This document shows positions 49,101-53,386 of a DNA stretch of 53,386 nt, piece after piece. The translations under genes and the position numbers were made by a program. Numbering within the stretch: the first letter of the stretch is position 1; the number at the start of each line of letters is the position of its first letter. A model generated the notes under the pieces. That model made no database searches. It saw nothing but the letters and a program-made list of their open reading frames with translations, and was not told the DNA's origin. Source of the stretch: CAZAYP01 sp964489425 [NCBI: uncultured Verrucomicrobiota bacterium] (GTDB lineage Bacteria; Verrucomicrobiota; Kiritimatiellia; RZYC01); assembly GCA_964489425.1 (NCBI GenBank), contig CAZAYP010000041.1, forward strand, positions 1-53,386. The letters are read 5' to 3'.

Positions 49101-50509
49101 GCAAGATGGTGGATCTGGCCATTTGGATCTACTCGCAGGTCATGCAGTCCATCAACTATCAGAATGTAAATAACGGGCAACTGGCGAGCATTATCTCCCA
49201 GATTGTCCTCAACCTGCAGGCCCAGCAACCAATTCTCCAGGAAATTTATGAACAGGCCCTGCAATGCGACGAACTGGCCATGCAGGTATTTGCCCTCGAA
49301 AACGAAGCCCAGACGATCCACGCTCAGTTGACCAGCGACCGCGCTGCCGCGGCCCTGCGTATACAGTCCGCGCGGTACGCGGACATGACCCTGCGCCTGT
49401 TCCGCGATGAGGCGCTGCGCCAGTACAGCGACGCCTACAGCCTGGCCTCCCGCTACGCTTACCTGGCCGCCCGCGCCTACGACTACGAGACCGCGCTGCT
49501 GGGCGGCGACCCCACCGTGGTGGCCGGCTGCGAGTTCATGGACCGGATCCTGCGCACCCGCAGCCTCGGCGCCATTGTCAACGGCGTGCCCCAGGTCACT
49601 GACCGTTACGGCGATCCCGGCCTGGCCGACGCCCTGGCGCGCATGAAAGCAGATTGGGACGTGCTCAAGGGTCGCCTGGGCTTCAACAACCCCGACACGG
49701 AAACCAGCCGGTTCTCCTTGCGCCAGGAACTGTTCCGCATCCCGGGCACGGCCGCATTTGATGATGTCTGGCACAACACGCTGGAAAAATACATCGTCAG
49801 CGACATTAACCAGGTTGGCGCCTATTCCTATTATTGCCGGCCGGTCAGCGGCCTCACGAATGCGGAACCCGGCCTGGTTATCCCGTTCTCCACCACCATT
49901 ACCGCGGGCAAGAACTTTTTCGGCCTGGACCTGGCCGGCGGCGACAATGCCTATGACCCGACCCACGCCGCCACCAAGATCCGCTCCGTGGGCGTCTGGT
50001 TCGTCAACTACAACAACGCCTTTGCCACCAACAGCACCGGCGGACTCGCCAATGAACCCCGCGTCTACCTGGTGCCACTGGGCATGGATATCATGCGTTC
50101 GCCCACCCGGAACTCAAGCGCCGAGCGTTGCTGGATGGTCGTGGATCAGGCCCTGCCCGTGCCGTATAACGTGACGCAGGCAGACCTCGATGAACCGGCT
50201 TGGATCCCGTATTACGATTCCTTGTCCGAAGACTTTGCCGCCATCCGCCGGTTCGCCACGCTGCGCGCTTACCATGACAGCGGCAGCTTTGACGCCTCGG
50301 AACTCTGCACCAATGCCCGCCTGATTGGCCGGTCAGTCTGGAACACGGGCTGGGTTTTGATCATCCCCGGACGCCTGCTGCTGTCGGACCCCGCCGAGGG
50401 CGTGCAGCGCTTCGTGTTCGGCCCGCTGGATGCCACCGGGACGCGCACCGGCAACGGCGTCACCGACATCAAGCTGTTCTTCAACACCTACTCCTTCTCG
50501 GGAGAGTGA
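43166..50509 (+). CDS. Giant exported protein with LamG-like and Tc-toxin A-like regions
   Basis: The 2447-aa protein starts at ATG 43166, 5 nt after GGAGG; the eight codons before it are not needed. A signal-like segment (ATWLAVPVAWLWAATVPA) follows. Residues ~466-665 are a LamG/concanavalin-like domain (RTVEMWANIQS, LTNWHHYALTYDGSQATLYYD, YVEDVRVWYGARTAEQ). Around 795-950 come NPNEEHALIIGN and WKDRNQQWWAYRA blocks of unknown function. From ~1650 the chain is largely helical: a small-residue stretch near 1900-1960, then long amphipathic helices (IYEQALQCDELAMQVFALE), and YSLASRYAYLAARAYDYETALLGG near 2090. The last ~220 residues are beta-rich (TKIRSVGVWFV, GVTDIKLFFNTYSF). This order and wording match the pore-helix and TcB-binding end of Tc-toxin A subunits. 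TcA proteins normally lack a Sec leader. Confidence 0.75.
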   Translation: MSKLENPLNNRGFTIRRLSRAATWLAVPVAWLWAATVPADYSVDTDYVNPWYNTNVPNAALTSLVANTTVGYGGQVGPYQQPGIAGAGQYPSGGGFRLASSTIAAPLAELVPDCHIGDIIYPPELAARMVAPISIFPSNGAFYSSYSGNLVAADHGRIEVQWLMMDGTTNTMLYQVSGVPSQRPVRLYWTERPFYAPAVDLSGKFVKLHYNSDIPAPPAGVPASNYTTAVWLDDINSTKLLRAVGLSGIFVLEYFATGKFDQQIGWEVVQVMGPDIVVQAVNIGDRLYPSDTSYGISNLVANVTHGVGEGNLYVHQSTDGKSDMEGWLYSIYRTSYNPWDAEVYWMHPGKLSVLWPYEVDWYDADWPQVCQLFTYGEVGQSAPVLIDDSLSPAIMPMEDPIGNTTMNSGVLTMNSSGLVLMRYSSVNEDIWFQVVRAVSHDNVALYDLMPQSATVAQEIRPTIGHSALALNDFTCMDAGTGPTILGRMPRTVEMWANIQSFDNRYLFQMGTNNGAASLFALLPTSTPEVWQVVLGGGVTASVTLPGSLTNWHHYALTYDGSQATLYYDAVPTATVTVALNTLPGPFLVGQYSLSGSSSARAYVEDVRVWYGARTAEQLANNRLRRLGFADLTHSDLVAYYPLNSSGGSNALDIAHGHDALVHSPIGYVASTAPDLYDLSMWTNYLGFVYQPFGWSYNPNLYDYRTQMSDPTNSWIYPVHTNQLEVWWANKYQQAGMPVPIYWPSLVTRYAPQWPTNADTIVIAHQGENVDANNLPANANNAIVYYQNDPPRPGFNPNEEHALIIGNSMYAIRNDLNNTNQPDSSAPFVLVQYNDVYSGLPQMLARAVVATNLDYNFNYSIVAGNIIAPPMPLFSLANCKNTSVFGGPAWKDRNQQWWAYRAEANGGNNEHAYMGFFYPNQPGFYYPGMGAQQPALGQEIPWLSGQSATGIPQTVTYTIGWGEAPVLYVNDTLYKAKNGLPDMSGQLSVDMLWQQSQGHAFVTNIQKPAGGITLTTVVEVATDNNRSGVVIDPTRYRYVPLAAVPSAIQTQERGGLKFFPDLPPQLADRMWWDPAAQRLYVKGQYVEEVGQSYLLLNMLEADERAAALALSSDSAWQTAVNAMPTNVFEIADGNTPADSMALSAGVGKGKGYVTFAVNNGTNVPPGLPISVYVVQILPPLYVGEIKEIKPSDPLDEQLTMRHTSDCAGHPENYQFEWRYAEPINGMPPDTNYATWLFFDSQPGLNKITFGAGTPIFTLANHFFTMRYKPLDPLNPAGTNWSSWVEPMIAESWVQRAMEAINPYLQRVTDYEMNPPDYTINMLKLAGEPYQGDIALNMEHINDYGLIQIYWTIFNRAMNMSIAIGISDGAINNTLKYAATRLNALYMLLGNEAYGDAMDPTIGYSAQSDWDSYGDILNRASAMFCFMNQLPTLMDEELCLLRGRDDTLMPNTREAPIFNRLIWNFTKSIDGGELAYALNYGIANQDGNLSGTLSETDARLLFPQGHGDAWGHYLSAVKLYYKLLHNTNYVWLAEITDMDVGGVTVTVDYYDEEKLAETAAARAKTGLDVVRRAFQQKYETTPSGLWQGYADTTTNRAWGVGEWASRVGQGTYFDWLAANSLLTSVDTNPTHHGIQVIDRTTVKALAALANAGRNVQQAVDAADGGLNPLGLSVNAMPFDISPSEIDAGKTHFEQIYERALAAVNNAQTVLDNAQGASQRLRRQASSFYNYVSDTMVQNDRNAKNRLLAILGTPYADDIGPGQPYPDGYTGPDFYHYMYVDLSSIGGYPPASTTFTATLANIHQPYHSPDVTSFTTNGFDLMHVPFSVNNLGMPAKPTTWTGRRARPGEYQMALLRYYQGMYEMKARVSELNDLVSATEALMNSFNARGHLLHKGYDIVFIANEAIAGAKILTSMIFGKVANDFHTEAINDLLEFNATGWGMPLVEGLADDAIAPARMAALEGGANLFRIENMAAARAQNASKMVDLAIWIYSQVMQSINYQNVNNGQLASIISQIVLNLQAQQPILQEIYEQALQCDELAMQVFALENEAQTIHAQLTSDRAAAALRIQSARYADMTLRLFRDEALRQYSDAYSLASRYAYLAARAYDYETALLGGDPTVVAGCEFMDRILRTRSLGAIVNGVPQVTDRYGDPGLADALARMKADWDVLKGRLGFNNPDTETSRFSLRQELFRIPGTAAFDDVWHNTLEKYIVSDINQVGAYSYYCRPVSGLTNAEPGLVIPFSTTITAGKNFFGLDLAGGDNAYDPTHAATKIRSVGVWFVNYNNAFATNSTGGLANEPRVYLVPLGMDIMRSPTRNSSAERCWMVVDQALPVPYNVTQADLDEPAWIPYYDSLSEDFAAIRRFATLRAYHDSGSFDASELCTNARLIGRSVWNTGWVLIIPGRLLLSDPAEGVQRFVFGPLDATGTRTGNGVTDIKLFFNTYSFSGE

Positions 50510-50517
50510 GAAGAGAT

Positions 50518-50662
50518 AGATGATAGATGAGAGCAGACAGATGAGAAAATCAGATCGAAAAGCCGACTTGCGTCAAGAAATGGCAAGCCGAATTACAATG
50601 GCGAGGTGGAACATGAGAAAAATGTTTGAAACGATACCTATTTCATCTTTCATCTATCATCT
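50518..50662. repeat. Inverted AGATGATAGATGA repeat spanning a gene start
   Basis: A perfect 13-bp pair, AGATGATAGATGA (50518-50530) and TCATCTATCATCT (50650-50662), sits in longer arms made of GATGAAA/GATAGATGA units. The left arm begins right after the giant gene's stop. The right arm lies within the coding sequence for the signal peptide of the next gene. Confidence 0.6.
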
Positions 50663-51473
50663 TTCATCTTTTCTGTTGCTGGCCTCCTTCTCTTCCGCCG
50701 GCGTCCCATCGCCCATGTTCGTGTTTTACGGCGAGGCGCGGGACACCTATGGCTGGCCGTACCAGAACGGCGCGGCGGTGGTGGTGGCGCGGGCGGGAAC
50801 CAATGAAGTGGCGCGGTACACGGTCCGCGATGGCCTGATCGCGGGCGTGAACTTTGGCCTGTTCATCCACCTGCAGGACGTGCGCAGCAATGTCACCTAC
50901 TGGTCGCAGGCGGTGTCGCCGGGCCAACCGGTCACGATCTCCGTGCTGGCCAACAACGTGGAGCAACCGCTGGTGGAGGGGGTGCGCACCTTCATCGTCG
51001 GCCATGCCGGCAGCTTCAGCAACGTGAACATGACCGTGGGCACGGACGTGGATGGCGACGGCTTGCCGGACGCCTGGGAGCAGGAGATTTTGTATGTGAA
51101 CAGCGACCCCCGCTACCAGAGCATCTGGGATATCAAACCCAACGATGACTATGACGGCGATGGCGCCTCCAACGTGGACGAGTTCCGGGCGGGCACGTTT
51201 GCGTTCCTGTCCACGGACTACCTGTTTGCCGAGGAGTTTCGCCGGGCTGCCGGCGACCGGACCAGCCTCCAGTTCCTCTCCGTGCCGGGCAAAGCCTATG
51301 GCGTTGATCAGTCCGCGGCGCTGAACCGGGCTGCATGGTCGGCGGCTTCTTATGGGTTCACGGCCAGCGATGCGTTGCGCACGGGCCAGTTCGCGGGCAC
51401 GGGTGATTGGATGACCTTGTACCCGCTGTCCACCAACCGCTTCAACGTGTTCCGGATCCACGTGCGGCCGTGA
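50613..51473 (+). CDS. Exported protein with TSP3/EF-hand-like calcium motifs
   Basis: The 286-aa protein starts at ATG 50613 behind GAGGTGG, although the frame opens at 50520; the added residues look like repeat-derived sequence. The leader (ISSFIYHLSSFLLLASFSSAG) is encoded by the repeat arm. The mature N-terminus (MFVFYGEARDTYGWPYQNG) is a beta-sandwich domain that occurs in secreted proteins of this group. Two calcium-type loops follow: DVDGDGLPDAWEQE and DDYDGDGASNVDEF, spaced ~35 residues apart, as in TSP3/dockerin-like repeats. The C-terminal ~90 residues (LQFLSVPGKAYGVDQS...GDWMTLYPLSTNRFNVFRI) form another beta domain. As last gene of the exported run it may cap or anchor the complex. 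Confidence 0.75.
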   Translation: MRKMFETIPISSFIYHLSSFLLLASFSSAGVPSPMFVFYGEARDTYGWPYQNGAAVVVARAGTNEVARYTVRDGLIAGVNFGLFIHLQDVRSNVTYWSQAVSPGQPVTISVLANNVEQPLVEGVRTFIVGHAGSFSNVNMTVGTDVDGDGLPDAWEQEILYVNSDPRYQSIWDIKPNDDYDGDGASNVDEFRAGTFAFLSTDYLFAEEFRRAAGDRTSLQFLSVPGKAYGVDQSAALNRAAWSAASYGFTASDALRTGQFAGTGDWMTLYPLSTNRFNVFRIHVRP

Positions 51474-51529
51474 GCGGGGCGGAGGATGAACACGTCTGGT
51501 TATCTTGCGGTTAAGTTTAAAACAATGAT

Positions 51530-51595
51530 GCGGGCTGGGCCGCCGCGCCGGGCAGTGCATGCCCGGCCGCTGGCGCCCGCATAAGAAATTTGGTT
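51530..51595 (+). terminator. Nested hairpin with T-run after the exported-protein locus
   Basis: An inner stem GCCGGGCA / TGCCCGGC (51547-51554, 51560-51567) lies inside outer arms GCGGGC / GCCCGC (51530-51535, 51575-51580). A TTGGTTTTT run follows shortly after, fitting an intrinsic terminator of the gene ending at 51473. Confidence 0.5.
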
Positions 51596-51688
51596 TTTCG
51601 CTGTTTTCAGTGGAGTGAAAGGGCCGTGATGATGGCGCGTATCTTCAAAGTGTGACTGGGACTATTAAGCCGGGGAGCGCTTAGCGTC

Positions 51689-51788
51689 AGAGTACCGCCT
51701 TCAGGCGGAAGCTCTGCGCGGGCTTTAGCCCGCGGTTGGGACCGCGTCCTGAAGGACGCGGAGAACTTCCGGCTGAAGCCGGGACTCC
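51689..51788. repeat. Array of four palindromic hairpins
   Basis: Four hairpins follow in 100 bp: CCGCCT-TC-AGGCGG within AGAG/CTCT arms (51689-51715); CGCGGGCT-TT-AGCCCGCG (51717-51734); CCGCGTCCT-GA-AGGACGCGG (51742-51761); and CCGGCT-GA-AGCCGG within GGAG/CTCC arms (51760-51788). All have two-base loops and CTTCAG/CTGAAG-like centres. This is a REP-type repeat cluster, non-coding, within the 440-bp gap 51474-51916. Confidence 0.65.
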
Positions 51789-51916
51789 GACCAAGTCCCC
51801 AGTCGATCACATCGGCCAAACCAGCGACTTCGCGCAAGGGTGGATGCTTGAATCCACTGAAAATAGCGAGGAACCAAGAAATTTGAGCGAAATGCCATTC
51901 AATAAGGAGAATGCGA

Positions 51917-53356
51917 ATGAAGAATACCGTGCGTGTCGTTGCCATGGCTGGTCTTGTACTGCTCGGCACCATCCATCCATGCAAAGCCGAGCTTTCACGG
52001 GCTAAAATATTTGTCGGTAAGATTGTTACGGTGGATGACCATAACACCATTGCCGAAGCCGTGGAAGTCAACCAGTATGGGCAAATTGTAAAAATCGGAA
52101 CGGCGGCGGAGTTGACCGCGCACAATCCCCTCTTGGTCGAAGTGATTACCCTGAAACCGGGCCATGTGTTGATGCCCGGGTTTATCGAGCCGCACATGCA
52201 CCTTGTCGGCACCTTCGCGACCGCGGTCCCGGAAATCCCCAACCTGGCGCCGCCCCTGGCGCCAAATTATGCGGCCTATAACGCTCCGGGTTGTCAGCGG
52301 TATATTCGGGATGTGCTGAAAAATCAGCTCATACCCTCCAATGCCGTGCCCGGTTCAGCCACGAATCATTTTCTGGCCGGCATCAACCTGGATCCCTCCC
52401 GGCAGCCTTGGGATGAAACCACCAGCAGCACGAACTTCATGGCCAACCCGGCCCAGTATATCCAGTCGGCGCTTCAATCGGTGCACGGCCATGACTGGTC
52501 CGCCTATCCCGTGTTCATGGAAGATCAGTCGGGGCATCTGGGCTACGTGAACCAAGCCGCCTTCAATGCGGTCGAGGCCTACTATGCCTCCAAACATTGG
52601 ACTTATCCACCCACCAACATGGGACCGGGCGCCGTCTGGGTTACCAACTCGGCTGGAGCTTTCACGGGTCTACTGCAAGAGGAAGGCGCCATGGAGCCCT
52701 TCATGCATACCTTTTCCAGTCTGGCCTATGCGCCACTTTCGATCATCAAAACCGATCCCATCAAGCTGCTGAGTGATCTGGCCTCCGTCCCGGCACGCAC
52801 CTTCTGGCAACTCCGGAATGCCGGCTTTACAACCGTCGTGGATACCGATCTGTCCAAGTCGCAATATGACACATCGGTGGCCTTTGCCCGGAGATATCCT
52901 GACCTGCCCATCCGGATCGCCAACGTGGTGGCAACCGCCGTGGCCAACCCGGGCGGCGGCGTTCCCATGCTGGAGCCGGTGGGCCCGGGTGCCGACCCCA
53001 CCACCAACGCGACCTGCGTGCTGCCCAGGTGGCTGGGGTTGGGCGCCGTCAAGATGTGGGTTGACGGGTCAACGCAAGGAGGCACCGCTTGGCTGGAGGA
53101 CCCGTTCTACTACCTGGATGACGGCCACTGCGCCGGGAAGGGCTATGGCCGGCCCAATTACCCCGATGTGCAGGCGATGATCGATGAATTTTATCCACTC
53201 TGGATCACCGGCAAGTGGCGGTTCGATATCCATGCCAATGGCAACCGCGCCGTCAACTGGACCGCCCAGATGATCGGGGAACTGCAGGCGATCTACAGCA
53301 ATCCGCATCCGACCCTCGTGATTCATGCTACCCCGACTTTCGCTACTGGAGGCTAG
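51917..53356 (+). CDS. Secreted amidohydrolase family 3 (YtcJ-like), C-terminally truncated
   Basis: The 479-aa protein starts at ATG 51917, 7 nt after AAGGAG; an ATG at 51911 is too close to that site. A signal peptide (VVAMAGLVLLGTIHPCKA) precedes the metal-binding GFIEPHMHL (H-x-H). KMWVDGSTQGGTAWLEDP and the ligand region DIHANGNRAVNW then match YtcJ-type amidohydrolases in order. Full-length members continue about 90 more residues, including a metal-binding Asp and the closing beta-sandwich part; here the frame ends with ...IHATPTFATGG and a stop. From about 53320 the sequence becomes AT-rich and unlike the gene. Insertion of another element or an assembly junction could explain the loss. 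As it stands the enzyme may be inactive. Confidence 0.75.
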   Translation: MKNTVRVVAMAGLVLLGTIHPCKAELSRAKIFVGKIVTVDDHNTIAEAVEVNQYGQIVKIGTAAELTAHNPLLVEVITLKPGHVLMPGFIEPHMHLVGTFATAVPEIPNLAPPLAPNYAAYNAPGCQRYIRDVLKNQLIPSNAVPGSATNHFLAGINLDPSRQPWDETTSSTNFMANPAQYIQSALQSVHGHDWSAYPVFMEDQSGHLGYVNQAAFNAVEAYYASKHWTYPPTNMGPGAVWVTNSAGAFTGLLQEEGAMEPFMHTFSSLAYAPLSIIKTDPIKLLSDLASVPARTFWQLRNAGFTTVVDTDLSKSQYDTSVAFARRYPDLPIRIANVVATAVANPGGGVPMLEPVGPGADPTTNATCVLPRWLGLGAVKMWVDGSTQGGTAWLEDPFYYLDDGHCAGKGYGRPNYPDVQAMIDEFYPLWITGKWRFDIHANGNRAVNWTAQMIGELQAIYSNPHPTLVIHATPTFATGG

Positions 53357-53386
53357 CACTGCCGTAAAGGCTGTATTTTTACTCAT

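Overview
The window (about 53.4 kb, GC-rich) looks like a chromosomal segment of a bacterium from the PVC group, most likely Kiritimatiellota or a close Verrucomicrobia/Lentisphaerae relative. This rests on the many Sec-exported proteins with TSP3/EF-hand-like, BACON and LamG-type domains, the exported fibre-like proteins, and the abundant small palindromic repeats. The sequence contains no rRNA, tRNA or other taxonomic marker, so the placement is an inference. I see no CRISPR array, phage or intact transposase.

Layout. (1) 1-1103, minus: wspD-wspE-like genes of a surface-sensing (Wsp/ACF class) chemosensory system; wspE runs off the window. (2) 1234-6387: a divergent pair of secreted proteins, one with a GH64-like look and TSP3 tail, the other a clear GH16 beta-glucanase with BACON-like repeats. 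They share a control region carrying an 11-bp direct repeat. (3) 6560-11625: small secreted, pentapeptide-repeat, DUF2959-like lipoprotein, HEAT-repeat membrane and cytidylate-kinase-like genes. (4) 11725-19569: a complete F1Fo ATP synthase operon (atpI-like, B, E, F, H, A, G, D, C) with a short epsilon subunit and a translationally coupled polytopic membrane protein at its end. (5) 19588-28181: PHP hydrolase, ilvD, two divergent PMT/ArnT-type glycosyltransferases, a PAP2 phosphatase, psd-pssA for phosphatidylethanolamine synthesis, and a nitroreductase. (6) 28275-36270: an isocitrate-lyase-superfamily enzyme coupled to a PaaK-like adenylating enzyme, an AAE3-like oxalate/acyl-CoA ligase and a GNAT protein. 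Facing these is a minus-strand run of flavin oxidoreductase, secreted protein and EamA transporter. A 212-bp MITE-like element lies inside this region. (7) 36514-37353: an orphan PstS-like binding protein, then a repeat-bearing spacer. (8) 38015-51473: a six-gene run of exported proteins. (9) 51917-53356: an amidohydrolase that seems to lose its C-terminus near the window end.

The most interesting region is (8). A 574-aa secreted protein is followed by three tandem paralogues, each with a conserved fibre-like N-terminal module and a divergent beta-rich tip. Next comes a 2447-aa exported protein: its middle contains a LamG-like domain, and its last ~600 residues resemble, in pattern and order, the pore-helix and TcB-binding region of Tc-toxin A subunits. 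A 286-aa calcium-binding-motif protein closes the run. No TcB or TcC gene is present. I propose a candidate exported Tc-like surface assembly or toxin/adhesin system. This is inference from reading the sequence, not from a search.

The direct repeat TACCCAGTTnA-TACCCArnTnT occurs twice in the window: in front of the glucanase pair and in front of this exported-protein locus. It is the best hint of shared control between them.
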